Shown here: positions 27,384-35,932 of the stretch, one piece after another | How the letters are laid out: every line of letters begins with the position of its first letter | How positions within the stretch are numbered: position 1 is the first letter of the stretch | Origin: Brachybacterium avium | GTDB taxonomy: Bacteria; Actinomycetota; Actinomycetes; Actinomycetales; Dermabacteraceae | NCBI RefSeq assembly: GCF_002216795.1 | Contig: NZ_CP022316.1 | Location: 744,001-808,000, forward strand | DNA length: 64,000 bases | Direction of reading: 5' to 3' | The notes under the pieces: generated by a model | Database searches by the model: none | The model's input: the letters and a program-made list of their open reading frames with translations, nothing else | What the model was told of the DNA's origin: nothing | Position numbers and translations under genes: made by a program

Positions 27384-27683
27384 GTGAGCGAGGACGTCCA
27401 GGACGGGGCCGAGCGGGTCAGACGGATCGTGCGCGTGCGGGGCCGGGTGCAAGGGGTCGGGTTCCGGATGGATGCGGCCGCCGAGGCGTCGCGGCTGGGA
27501 GTCGGCGGCACCGTGAGGAACCTGCTGGACGGCAGCGTCGAGGCGGCCCTCGAGGGCAGTCCCGAGGCCGTGGAGGCGATGATCGATCAGCTGCGCCGCG
27601 GGCCCTCCAGCGCCCGGGTGGACGGGATCGATGTGCGCCGGGAGGACCCTCGCGGCGTCACCGCGTTCCGGATCACCGGCTGA
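27384..27683 (+). CDS. acyP: Acylphosphatase
   Basis: Hydrolyses acyl phosphates. The 99-residue protein has the acylphosphatase motif VRGRVQGVGFR with catalytic Arg28 and the partner Asn46 in TVRNLLDGSVEA. GTG start at 27384 follows GAGGGGAG. Its last 11 bases overlap the end of the convergent MFS gene. The region 27087-27383 upstream shows no gene, only a GC-rich spacer with an imperfect hairpin near 27105-27140. Confidence 0.92.
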   Translation: MSEDVQDGAERVRRIVRVRGRVQGVGFRMDAAAEASRLGVGGTVRNLLDGSVEAALEGSPEAVEAMIDQLRRGPSSARVDGIDVRREDPRGVTAFRITG

Positions 27684-28854
27684 GCGGCGCCGCCGGGTGC
27701 GGGACCCGGGAGGTGCGCAGATAGTGGCCGATCAGCAGCGTCCCGCCGCCCACCATCAGCACCGAGGTGAGGATCATGGGGGTGAGTCCGGCGGCGTCGA
27801 GGATCAGGCCTCCGATCAGGGCCCCGATCGCGATCGCGGTGTTGAAGCCGGCGCTGTTCAGCGCGGTGGCCTCCTCCAGGACATCGCTCGCCTCGGAGCC
27901 GATGAAGGCCTGCATCGCCACCGAGATCGCGCCGACGCACAGCCCCCATCCCGCCATCACCGCGATCGCCCGCTGCGGGTCGTCCATCACGGTCAGCACG
28001 GCGAGCAGGCTCAGGCCGATCCCGGCGACCACCACCAGCACCGCCGCCGGCGGGCTGCGGCGCACCAGCGGGCCGATCGCGAAGTTCCCCACCAGCCCGG
28101 CGAGACCGAACACCAGCAGCATCAGCCCGATGTTCTCCAGCCCCACCCCGGCGCGCTCGATCAGGACGGGGCTGATGTAGCTGTAGGTGAGGAACTGTCC
28201 CACCACCGCCAGCGCGATGAGGCCGAGCGCGTAGCGGACCCCGCGGGTGCGGGCGGCGGCCAGCATCATCGAGCCGGTCACCTTCACGGGGGAGTGCACG
28301 GGCTCGACCAGCACCAGGATCAGCGCGGCGACCACGGCGGCGGCGATTCCGACCACCGCGAAGGCCAGGCGCCACCCCAGATGGGTGCCGATCCAGGCGG
28401 CCACCGGCACCCCGAGCACCAGTGCTCCCCCGGCGCCGGCGAAGGCGATGGTCAGCGCCCGGGCGGCATGCCTCGCGGGCACCTGCCCCAGGGCGACGAT
28501 CGCCATCACCGCCCAGTACAGGCCGATCGCCACCCCGGCGAACAGCCGCGCCAGCAGCAGCACTGCGAAGGTCGGGGCGATCACGCTCAGCGCGCAGGAC
28601 AGCGCCACCGAGGCCAGCGCGAGGACGAGCACGAGCCGTCGGTCCAGGCCTCGTACGAGGACGGGGGTGCACAGGGCGACCACGCCGGCGAGGATCCCCG
28701 GGACCGTGACCGCGAGTCCGGCCGCGCCCTCACTCACCCCGAGATCCGGGGCCATCACGCTGAGCACGCCGATGGGCAGCTCCTCGACGGTGATGAGCAC
28801 GAAGATCCCGATGGCGAGCGCCACCACCCCTGCCCATCGGCGTGCGCTGTCCAC
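27673..28854 (-). CDS. MFS transporter (AraJ/DHA-type)
   Basis: A 393-residue major facilitator with 12 predicted helices. The N-terminal LITVEELPIGVLSVMAPDLG resembles the TEFxPxGLL-type start of arabinose/drug exporters, and RLFAGVAIGLYWAVMAIVA lies in helix 4. Start is GTG 28854. Exporter of small molecules is the likely class; the substrate is unknown. The gene ends inside the convergent acylphosphatase gene. Confidence 0.85.
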   Translation of the reverse strand: MDSARRWAGVVALAIGIFVLITVEELPIGVLSVMAPDLGVSEGAAGLAVTVPGILAGVVALCTPVLVRGLDRRLVLVLALASVALSCALSVIAPTFAVLLLARLFAGVAIGLYWAVMAIVALGQVPARHAARALTIAFAGAGGALVLGVPVAAWIGTHLGWRLAFAVVGIAAAVVAALILVLVEPVHSPVKVTGSMMLAAARTRGVRYALGLIALAVVGQFLTYSYISPVLIERAGVGLENIGLMLLVFGLAGLVGNFAIGPLVRRSPPAAVLVVVAGIGLSLLAVLTVMDDPQRAIAVMAGWGLCVGAISVAMQAFIGSEASDVLEEATALNSAGFNTAIAIGALIGGLILDAAGLTPMILTSVLMVGGGTLLIGHYLRTSRVPHPAAPLSR

Positions 28855-28919
28855 TGTGCTCCTTCGGTCTCCGGCCTGGTCGAACGCTCACACGATAGGG
28901 CACCTCGGTCCCCCGAAAG

Positions 28920-28959
28920 GAGCACGTCCCCGGCCGCTCCTGCAGCCGGGGACGTGCTC
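28920..28959. terminator. Hairpin between SDR-like gene and MFS gene
   Basis: A perfect 15-bp inverted repeat (28920-28934 with 28945-28959) with a 10-nt loop lies 25 nt after the stop of the minus-strand gene at 28985. On that strand the stem is followed by CCTTT, a short U-stretch. Confidence 0.75.
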
Positions 28960-28984
28960 TCCTCGCCGTCGGTGACGGGCCCCG

Positions 28985-29632
28985 TCAGCTCACGGCGTCG
29001 AAGGCCTCGCCGATCTCCTGCTCGCCGTCGTTGTAGCGCAGCGTCTTCCCGGCGTTGCCGGGACGCTCGAGGACGGCCGCGATCGTGCGGGCCACGTTGC
29101 CGCGGGAGACGGTGCCCGCCTCGGCGGCATCGAGCGCGATCTGTCCCGTCGGCTCCTCGAGGGTGAGGCCGGAGGGCTGCAGGATCGTCCATGCCAGCGG
29201 GGTGCCGCGCAGGTGCTCATCGGCCTGCGCCTTGGCCTCCGCGTAGGCGAAGAACGGCTCGGACTCCGGGACCCCGTGGTCCGGGCCCGCCCCGAAGTAG
29301 CTGACCATCACGTAGCGGTCCGCGCCGACGCGCCCGGCGGCGTCCATCGAGGCGATCGCCGCGTCCTGATCGACGGCGCGGGTGCGCTGCGGTGAGCCAC
29401 CGCCGGCGCCGGCGGTCCACACCACCGCGTCCTTGCCGCGCAGCAGCTCGTCCCAGCCTCCGGCGTCGAGGGTCTCGATGTCGCTGAGCACCGCCCGTGC
29501 GCCGGTGGCCTCCACCTCCGCCGTATGGTCCGGGTTGCGGATCACTGAGTGGACCGTATGCCCGGCCTCCACCAGCAGCGGTGCCGCGAGCAGCGCGACC
29601 TTGCCATGTCCTCCGATGAGTGCAATTTCCAT
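28985..29632 (-). CDS. Atypical SDR NAD(P)-binding protein
   Basis: A 215-residue single Rossmann-fold protein. It begins MEIALIGGHGKVALLAAPLL with the GGxGxV dinucleotide motif, and continues with VVWTAGAG, MVSYFGAG and WTILQPSGLT, as in the YwnB/NmrA-like atypical SDR group. These act as reductases or redox-sensing regulators. No operon partner gives a clue to the substrate. Confidence 0.85.
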   Translation of the reverse strand: MEIALIGGHGKVALLAAPLLVEAGHTVHSVIRNPDHTAEVEATGARAVLSDIETLDAGGWDELLRGKDAVVWTAGAGGGSPQRTRAVDQDAAIASMDAAGRVGADRYVMVSYFGAGPDHGVPESEPFFAYAEAKAQADEHLRGTPLAWTILQPSGLTLEEPTGQIALDAAEAGTVSRGNVARTIAAVLERPGNAGKTLRYNDGEQEIGEAFDAVS

Positions 29633-29831
29633 GTCCTCACCATGTCACTGCCGTCGTACGCCGTCGACCCTCTCGCCGGCCGTTTCGCTGCAGGTGGATT
29701 CTCGGTGCAGGGGCCGAGCTCTGCCGATGGCTCCGGAGCGCTGCTCGACGGTGCAGGAGGAGCCGGCCCGCCCGGTTATCCTGACCCCGGTCGCTGCCGG
29801 GCGGCCCGCTCCTCGAGGAAGGGACCTGAGC

Positions 29832-30914
29832 ATGGCCGGTGGACTCGCCGCACTGCTCGATGATGTCGCTGTGCTCGCCCGCCTGGCCGCGGCCAGCGCC
29901 GATGACGTGGCCGCCGCTTCCGCGAAGGCGGGCTCGAAGGCCATGGGCGTGGTGATCGACGACGCCGCGGTGACCCCGCAGTACGTGAAGGGGTTGAGCC
30001 CCAAGCGCGAGCTGCCGATCATCTGGCGGATCACCAAGGGCTCGCTGCGCAACAAGCTGATCTTCATCCTGCCGGTCCTGCTGCTGCTGAGCGTCTTCGC
30101 ACCATGGGCGCTGACCCCGATCCTCATGCTCGGCGGCCTGTATCTGAGTTTCGAGGGCGCGGAGAAGATCTGGGAGCTGGTCCGCGGCAAGCACGCGCAG
30201 GCACCCGCCGCCGACAGAGGCCCCGGCGCCGAGGACAAGATCGTCTCCAGCGCGGTGCGCACCGATCTGATCCTCTCCGCGGAGATCATGGTGATCTCGA
30301 TGAACTCGATCGAGGTGGGCTCGCTGTGGGCACGCGCGATCGTGCTGATCGTGGTCGCGATCGGCATCACCGTGCTGGTGTACGGCGCCGTCGGCATCCT
30401 GGTGAAGATGGATGATGTCGGCCTCGCGATGGCCGCCGACGGCGACTCGGCGTTCACGCAGCGGTTCGGTCACGGACTGGTCCGGGCGATGCCGAAGGTC
30501 ATGACCGTCATCAGCTACGTGGGCATGGTCGCGATGCTGTGGGTGGGTGGCCACATCCTGCTGGTCGGCACGCACGATCTCGGGCTTGCCCAGCCCTACG
30601 GCATCGTCCACCATCTCGAGGCGATGGTGGCGGGCGTCGCCGTGGTCGGCGGCGTGCTCGCCTGGCTGCTCAACACCTTGTGCTCCCTGGTGTTCGGGCT
30701 GCTCATCGGCGCCGTCATCGTCGTGATCATGCACCTCCTGCCCTTCGGACACCACGGGGACGAGGAGGGCGCGCCCGATTCGACGCACCTCCGCGCGGAG
30801 CGCGGGGCAGAGCTCGGGGCAGAGCACAGCGCAGAGCGCGAAGCCGGCCTGGGGCGGAGCATCACCAGCAACCCCGATGATCCTCCGGCCCCGACCTCCG
30901 CGGACGCACGCTGA
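29832..30914 (+). CDS. DUF808 family membrane protein
   Basis: A 360-residue membrane protein of the DUF808/YedI family. It opens MAGGLAALLDDVAVLARLAA, a hallmark of the family, and contains VTPQYVKGLSPKRELPIIWRI followed by about seven hydrophobic helices. The C-terminal 50 residues are a charged tail. Function is not established for the family. A strong terminator-like inverted repeat follows about 70 nt downstream. Confidence 0.88.
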   Translation: MAGGLAALLDDVAVLARLAAASADDVAAASAKAGSKAMGVVIDDAAVTPQYVKGLSPKRELPIIWRITKGSLRNKLIFILPVLLLLSVFAPWALTPILMLGGLYLSFEGAEKIWELVRGKHAQAPAADRGPGAEDKIVSSAVRTDLILSAEIMVISMNSIEVGSLWARAIVLIVVAIGITVLVYGAVGILVKMDDVGLAMAADGDSAFTQRFGHGLVRAMPKVMTVISYVGMVAMLWVGGHILLVGTHDLGLAQPYGIVHHLEAMVAGVAVVGGVLAWLLNTLCSLVFGLLIGAVIVVIMHLLPFGHHGDEEGAPDSTHLRAERGAELGAEHSAEREAGLGRSITSNPDDPPAPTSADAR

Positions 30915-30986
30915 GCAAGCGCAACGGACCGCCGCACGCATCGATGCATCGCCGGATCGCCGGTTCGCCCGATCGCCGGATCATCA

Positions 30987-31045
30987 GGGATTGTCAGAGA
31001 ACGTTCCAGTTCCACCGCAGATCTGGAACGTTCTCTGACAATCCC
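30987..31045. terminator. Perfect 23-bp inverted repeat between convergent genes
   Basis: The 23 bases at 30987-31009 are an exact inverse of 31023-31045, with a 13-nt loop. The stem (GGGATTGTCAGAGAACGTTC as its first 20 bases) is much less GC-rich than this genome's other terminators. It lies between the DUF808 gene and the convergent phosphoribosyltransferase gene and could end both transcripts. Confidence 0.7.
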
Positions 31046-31059
31046 GGGCTCGGCAGCGC

Positions 31060-31158
31060 GACGGCTCAGTCGGCGGGCCGACGGCGCAGCGGCCCGACGG
31101 CTCGGTCGGCGGGCCACCGGCGCAGCGGCCCGATGGCACGGTGCGGGAGCGGCCTGCG
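31060..31158. repeat. 36-bp tandem repeat, about 2.3 copies
   Basis: Units at 31060-31095 and 31096-31131 match at all but a few positions (each begins GACGGCTC and ends GCAGCGGCCC), and a partial third unit starts at 31132 with GATGGCACGG. It fills the non-coding gap between the inverted repeat and the end of the phosphoribosyltransferase gene. No gene is visible on either strand. Confidence 0.7.
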
Positions 31159-31229
31159 TGGCGGACGGTCCTCACTGCGGGTGCGCGTGATTCGGTCGGT
31201 CAGCGGGCGACGCCGACTGAACTCGCGAC

Positions 31230-31742
31230 TCAGCCGGCCGACGGGGTGACCGGCGGCTCGGCCGACCACGGGAACACGATCCACTCGTCGGTGCGGCGCC
31301 AGACGAAATCGGGATCGACCACCGAGGCGGACTTCGCGTAGAGCACGGCGCTGCGGGCGTCGGCCCCCATCTCCCGCAGCAGGTCCAGCACGAGGGCGAG
31401 GGTGCGGCCGGAGTCGGCGACGTCGTCGACCACCAGCAGCCGCTTGTCCTGGATCGACTCGGTGTCCAGCATCGGGGCCAGCAGCACCGGGTCCGGCAGC
31501 GTCTCGTGGACATCGGTGTAGAACTCGACGTTGATCGCGTCAGCGAGCTTCAGGCCCAGCGCGTACGAGAGGGAGCCGGCCGGCAGCAGACCGCCGCGCG
31601 CGACCGCGATGATGATCTCCGGGTCGAAGTCAGAATCGGTGATGGACTGTGCGAGCTCCCGCGAGGCCGTGCCGAACAGCTCCCACGTCAGCACCTCCTT
31701 GGCGACGAGGTCGGACGAGTCGGCGTGAAAGGCCTGGGACAT
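31230..31742 (-). CDS. Purine-type phosphoribosyltransferase
   Basis: A 170-residue type-I PRTase. It carries the PRPP loop LLVVDDVADSGRTL and an N-terminal IIIAVARGGLLPAGSLSYALG flexible-loop region. Size and the WELFGTASRELAQ opening match the xanthine/hypoxanthine-guanine (Gpt-like) subgroup in actinobacteria. ATG at 31742 follows AGGAGA. It probably salvages a purine base; exact base not determinable by eye. Confidence 0.85.
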   Translation of the reverse strand: MSQAFHADSSDLVAKEVLTWELFGTASRELAQSITDSDFDPEIIIAVARGGLLPAGSLSYALGLKLADAINVEFYTDVHETLPDPVLLAPMLDTESIQDKRLLVVDDVADSGRTLALVLDLLREMGADARSAVLYAKSASVVDPDFVWRRTDEWIVFPWSAEPPVTPSAG

Positions 31743-31843
31743 CGGTGCTCTTCTCCTGGGGGTGCGGTGCTCGCAGAGTGCTCCGATGGTAACGGTCCGC
31801 GGGCACCCGAGAAGTCCCGAGCGCGGTGACGATGGCGGATGCC

Positions 31844-33928
31844 TCACCCCTGTGCGGAGCCTCCGGAACCATCCTGCTCCGGTGCGGGCCCGGGCTGCTC
31901 CGCACTGCTCTCCGTGAGGTATCGACCGGTCTCGTAGTCGTACTCGACGGGGTTGCCCTCCTCGTCGGTGCGCACATACCAGTCGGTGACCTCCGCGGCG
32001 GTGGAGTCGAACTCGGCTCCGGTCGCGAACTCGCTGTCAGTGCTGGTGGGCTCGACGCTGAGCGCGAAGTGGTCGCCGTACTCGGCGACCCCGACCTTGA
32101 CGGCGTTCTCCACCGCCATCTCCTGGTAGTGGTCCCGGATGACCATCGGGTCGTTGCGCAGCTCCCTGACCAGTGCCACGACCATCAGGATGAGGATCAC
32201 GGCGAAGGGGAGCGCGGTGACGACGATGAGGTTCTGCAGACCCTTCAGGGCGTTCTCGCCGCCGAACAGCAGGATCACCACAGCGATCCCGGCCATGCAC
32301 AGCACCCAGAACGCGGTGATGAGCCGCCGGGGTGAGGGGTTTCCCTTCTGGGACAGCTGGGAGTTCACGAGCGAGGCGGAATCCGCCGAGGTGACGAAGA
32401 AGATCCCGAGCATGACGATCACGATCGCGGAGATCACCACGCTGCCGGGCAGCTGGTCGATGACGGCGAAGAAGATCTCTGCAGGCAGCGGCAGCGAGTC
32501 GATCGTGCCGTCGGGGGCGATCGCCGCGTCCGGGTTCGCGATCCCGACGGTGTTGCCCGCGGCGTCGAGCTCACTGGCTCGGCGCTGCAGCCAGATCGCC
32601 GTCCCGCCGAGCACGGCGAAGGCGAGCACGATGATCGACGAGGGGATCAGCAGCACGCCGAGCACGAACTGGCGGATGGTGCGGCCGCGGGAGATCTTCG
32701 CGGTGAACACGCCGACGAACGGGGCCCAGCTCACCCACCACGCCCAGTAGAACGTGGTCCATGACGACAGGAACGCCTGCATGTCCTCGCCCTCGGACAT
32801 GTTGGCGCCGAGCATCGCCGGGAGGGTGCCGAAGTACTCGGTGATCGCCCCGGGGATGATGTTCAGCAGGAAGATGGCCGGCCCGACGACGAAGATGAAC
32901 ACCGCGAGCGCGAGGGCGAGGGCCATGTTGATGTTCGAGAGCCAGCGGATGCCGCGGTTGACCCCGGAGACCGCAGAGGCGATCGTGCCGATGGTCAGCA
33001 CCCCGATGATCCCCATCGCAGCCCCGTTGCCGGCGGTGCCCAGCCCGGTGACGATCTCGACGCCGCGGGCGATCTGCATCGCGCCGATGCCGAGGGAGGC
33101 GGCGGTGCCGAAGAGGGTCGCGATGATCGCCAGGCCGTCGATGATGCGGCTGGGCAGGGAGCTCGAGTCCCCGCCCCACAGTCCCGAGACGATCGCGCTC
33201 ATCAGCGGCACCCGCCCGCGACGGAAGGACACGTAGGCGACCGCGAGCCCCACGATCGCGTAGATCGCCCAGGCGTTGATGCCCCAGTGCAGGGCGGACT
33301 GGGCGATCGCCCCCTTCATCGCGGCGATCGATCCGGCGTCGTAGGGCGCTCCGGGGCGCGGCGAGAGGTAGTAGGTCAGCGGCTCGAAGGGGCCGAAGAA
33401 GATGATGCCGATGCCGATGCCGGCGCCGAAGAGCATCGCCGCCCAGGAGGCGGTCCCGTACTCGGGCTTCTCGCCGTCCAGGCCCAGCGGGATCTTCCCG
33501 TAGCGGGAGAACGCCAGGACGAGGAGCACCAGCACCATGCCGATGGCGATCACGCTGAAAATCCAGCCCAGATTCGTCATCACCCAGCTCAGCGCCGCGC
33601 CGGAGACGTCGAACACCTGCTGCGGCGAGAGCGCGCCCCAGACCACGAATCCGATGATCAGCGCCCCGACCGCCACGACGATCCCCCGGTCCACGCCATA
33701 GCGCACCTTCTGGTCATCGACGGAGACACCGGGCACGAGCGCGGGGTGGATGCGGTGGGGGTAGTTCACCTCGGACAGGAAGCGGCGGGCCTGCTGGCGT
33801 GTGGTGAACAGGCGGACGCGCCGCTGGGCCGCGTACTCGTCGGCCGCGGCGGCCGTGCCGCGCGGGGTCTCGGCGGCTGCGGACTGCCGAGTGCGGCTCT
33901 CCGGGTGCTCAGGGTCGGGACGGTCCAT
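31844..33928 (-). CDS. BCCT family transporter (choline/betaine type)
   Basis: A 694-residue betaine/choline/carnitine transporter. About 12 helices run from residue 75 to 600, and the family signature WTTFYWAWWVSWAPFVGVFT (residues about 395-414) is complete, followed by AKISRGRTIRQF. Long hydrophilic N- and C-terminal tails (about 75 and 100 residues, the latter acidic) are typical of osmoregulated actinobacterial members. GGAGG precedes the ATG. Divergent from the fructose operon. Likely imports compatible solutes under osmotic stress. Confidence 0.93.
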   Translation of the reverse strand: MDRPDPEHPESRTRQSAAAETPRGTAAAADEYAAQRRVRLFTTRQQARRFLSEVNYPHRIHPALVPGVSVDDQKVRYGVDRGIVVAVGALIIGFVVWGALSPQQVFDVSGAALSWVMTNLGWIFSVIAIGMVLVLLVLAFSRYGKIPLGLDGEKPEYGTASWAAMLFGAGIGIGIIFFGPFEPLTYYLSPRPGAPYDAGSIAAMKGAIAQSALHWGINAWAIYAIVGLAVAYVSFRRGRVPLMSAIVSGLWGGDSSSLPSRIIDGLAIIATLFGTAASLGIGAMQIARGVEIVTGLGTAGNGAAMGIIGVLTIGTIASAVSGVNRGIRWLSNINMALALALAVFIFVVGPAIFLLNIIPGAITEYFGTLPAMLGANMSEGEDMQAFLSSWTTFYWAWWVSWAPFVGVFTAKISRGRTIRQFVLGVLLIPSSIIVLAFAVLGGTAIWLQRRASELDAAGNTVGIANPDAAIAPDGTIDSLPLPAEIFFAVIDQLPGSVVISAIVIVMLGIFFVTSADSASLVNSQLSQKGNPSPRRLITAFWVLCMAGIAVVILLFGGENALKGLQNLIVVTALPFAVILILMVVALVRELRNDPMVIRDHYQEMAVENAVKVGVAEYGDHFALSVEPTSTDSEFATGAEFDSTAAEVTDWYVRTDEEGNPVEYDYETGRYLTESSAEQPGPAPEQDGSGGSAQG

Positions 33929-34030
33929 CGATCCTCCAGGGGTCGGCGCGGCGTTCGCTGTCGGCGCAGCGTTCACTGTAACCGTCGATCGGCCCCGCAG
34001 CACCGGGAACGCCGCATCGAGCACCGGATC

Positions 34031-34090
34031 CCACGAACCACAAAACAACACACTCCCACTCTTGTTCTCTGTGGTTTTCGTGGGTAGTCT
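34031..34090 (+). promoter_or_regulatory. fru operon promoter and imperfect inverted repeat
   Basis: TTGTTC (34062-34067) and TAGTCT (34085-34090) are 17 bp apart, a good -35/-10 pair for the DeoR-fruK-PTS operon. An imperfect inverted repeat overlaps it: CCACGAACCACAAAACAAC (34031-34049) against TTGTTCTC...GTGGTTTTCGTGG (34062-34084). The AT-rich arms fit a DeoR/FruR operator, probably bound by the first gene of the operon. Confidence 0.55.
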
Positions 34091-34157
34091 TCGGATCATC
34101 GCGGTACCCGGCTCCTCCGTCGACCGCCTCCGTCCCTCCGATGAAGCAGGTGGACCG

Positions 34158-34919
34158 ATGTACGCCAGAGAACGCCAGCGCCGGATACTCGATGAGCTCT
34201 CCCGCACCGGCCGGGTGACCGTCACGGAGCTGGCCGCCCGGTTCGAGGTGACCACCGAGACCCTCCGCCGCGATCTCGACCAGCTCGCCGAGCAGGCCCT
34301 GCTGGTGCGGGTCCACGGCGGAGCCGTCCCCCGCCGCACCTCTGAGGTCGAACCGGACCTGGTCTCGCGTCGCGTGACGAACATCGAGGCCAAGCGCCGT
34401 ATCGCCCGCGTCGCCGCGGCCCTGCTCCCGAGCGACCCGCGGGCCGCCGTGCTGCTGGACGCCGGCACCACCACCGCCGAGCTGCTCCCCCACCTGTCCG
34501 GCCGCCGTGGTCCCGTGATCACCAACGCCCCGGCCATCGCCCAGGGCGCCCTGGTCCACACGGATCTCGCCGTGCACGTGCTGCCCGGCCGGGTGCGCCC
34601 CACCACCGAGGCGGCCGTCGGCTCCTCCACCGTCCAGGCGCTGCACCCCCTGCACCCGGAGGTCGCCTTCCTGGGCTGCAACGGCCTGGACGCCGAGGGC
34701 TTCACCACCCCCGATCCCGATGAGGCCGCGGTCAAGACCGCGATGGTGCGCTCTGCGGGACGGCGCGTGGTGCTCGCCGACTCCACGAAGATCGGCGCCC
34801 GTCACCTGGTCAGCTTCGCGGCCCTGACCGACATCGACGCGCTCATCACCGACGCCGACCCCCCCGCCGATCTGCAGCAGCTCCTCGCCGATGCCGGGAT
34901 CGAGGTCCACCTCGCATGA
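34158..34919 (+). CDS. fruR: DeoR-family regulator of the fructose operon
   Basis: A 253-residue DeoR regulator. The helix-turn-helix is at about 20-45 (VTVTELAARFEVTTETLRRDL) and HGGAVPR follows at 55-61; the sugar-phosphate-binding domain has DAGTTTAELL, ITNAP, FLGCNGLDAEGF and VVLADSTKIG. Its stop overlaps the fruK start (ATGA). It probably represses this operon and senses fructose-1-phosphate, as in other actinobacteria. Confidence 0.9.
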   Translation: MYARERQRRILDELSRTGRVTVTELAARFEVTTETLRRDLDQLAEQALLVRVHGGAVPRRTSEVEPDLVSRRVTNIEAKRRIARVAAALLPSDPRAAVLLDAGTTTAELLPHLSGRRGPVITNAPAIAQGALVHTDLAVHVLPGRVRPTTEAAVGSSTVQALHPLHPEVAFLGCNGLDAEGFTTPDPDEAAVKTAMVRSAGRRVVLADSTKIGARHLVSFAALTDIDALITDADPPADLQQLLADAGIEVHLA

Positions 34920-35872
34920 TCATCACCCTCACCGCCAATCCCTCTCTGGACCGCACGGTGGATCTGGGCGCCCCGCTCACGCCCGGCGGCGTGCACCGCA
35001 TCGGGGCCGAGAGCACTCAGCCCGGCGGCAAGGGCATCAACGTCGCCCTCGGCGTGCACCGCGCCGGCCTGCCCGTCCTGGCCGTGCTCCCCGCCGCTCC
35101 CTCCGACCCGCTGCTGGCGCTGCTGGAGGCCGTCGGGCTCCCGCACCGCAGCTGCGCCGTCGCGGGCCGGGTGCGCACCAACCTCACCGTGCTCTCCAGC
35201 CCGGAGATCACCACGAAGCTCAACGAGCCCGGCGCGACCCTCTCCGCCGCCGAGGTCACGGCACTCCAGGAACTGCTGCTGGCCTCCGTCACCGCCGGCG
35301 ACAGCGTCATGCTCTCCGGATCCCTCGCTCCGGGCCTGCCGGTGGACACCTACGTGCGCCTGATCGAGTCGCTGCACGGTGTCGGGGCCCGTGTCGGGGT
35401 GGACACCTCCGACGCACCGCTGACCGCGCTGGCCGCGGCACTGCCCGGGACCGCCCCGGACTTCCTCAAGCCCAATGCGGAGGAGCTCGGGCAGATCGTG
35501 GGGACCGACGGCACGCTGCTGGAGCAGCAGGCCGCCGCCGGCGAGCTCACCGGGGTGCGGGACGCCGCCCTGGAGCTTCACCGGCAGGGAGTGGGCGCCG
35601 TGCTGGTGACCCTGGGGGCCGCCGGGGGCCTGCTCGCCACCGACGACGCCGCCTGGTTCTCCCCCTCCCCGGCCGGCCCGGTGGTCTCCACCGTCGGCGC
35701 CGGGGACTCCGCGACCGCCGGATACCTCATCGCCCGTGAACGGGGCGAGGGCCCCGGCGAGCGCCTCGCCCACGCCCTCGCCTACGGCACCGCCGCCGTC
35801 GGCCTCCCCGGCACCACCATCCCCCGCCCCGACCAGGTCCGTCCGGACGCAGATCGCGTCATCCGACTCTGA
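34916..35872 (+). CDS. fruK: 1-phosphofructokinase
   Basis: Phosphorylates fructose-1-phosphate to fructose-1,6-bisphosphate. The 318-residue PfkB-fold kinase has the substrate motif GGKGINVALG (37-46), the second signature VGAGDSATAG with catalytic Asp264, and LKPNAEELGQIVG. It is translationally coupled to the regulator upstream and followed 60 nt later by the fructose PTS gene. Confidence 0.94.
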   Translation: MIITLTANPSLDRTVDLGAPLTPGGVHRIGAESTQPGGKGINVALGVHRAGLPVLAVLPAAPSDPLLALLEAVGLPHRSCAVAGRVRTNLTVLSSPEITTKLNEPGATLSAAEVTALQELLLASVTAGDSVMLSGSLAPGLPVDTYVRLIESLHGVGARVGVDTSDAPLTALAAALPGTAPDFLKPNAEELGQIVGTDGTLLEQQAAAGELTGVRDAALELHRQGVGAVLVTLGAAGGLLATDDAAWFSPSPAGPVVSTVGAGDSATAGYLIARERGEGPGERLAHALAYGTAAVGLPGTTIPRPDQVRPDADRVIRL

Positions 35873-35932
35873 CCCCACACCCCGCCCTCCCTCGTCCCGC
35901 CGCCCGGGATGAGACTGTTCGAAGGAGAACCC

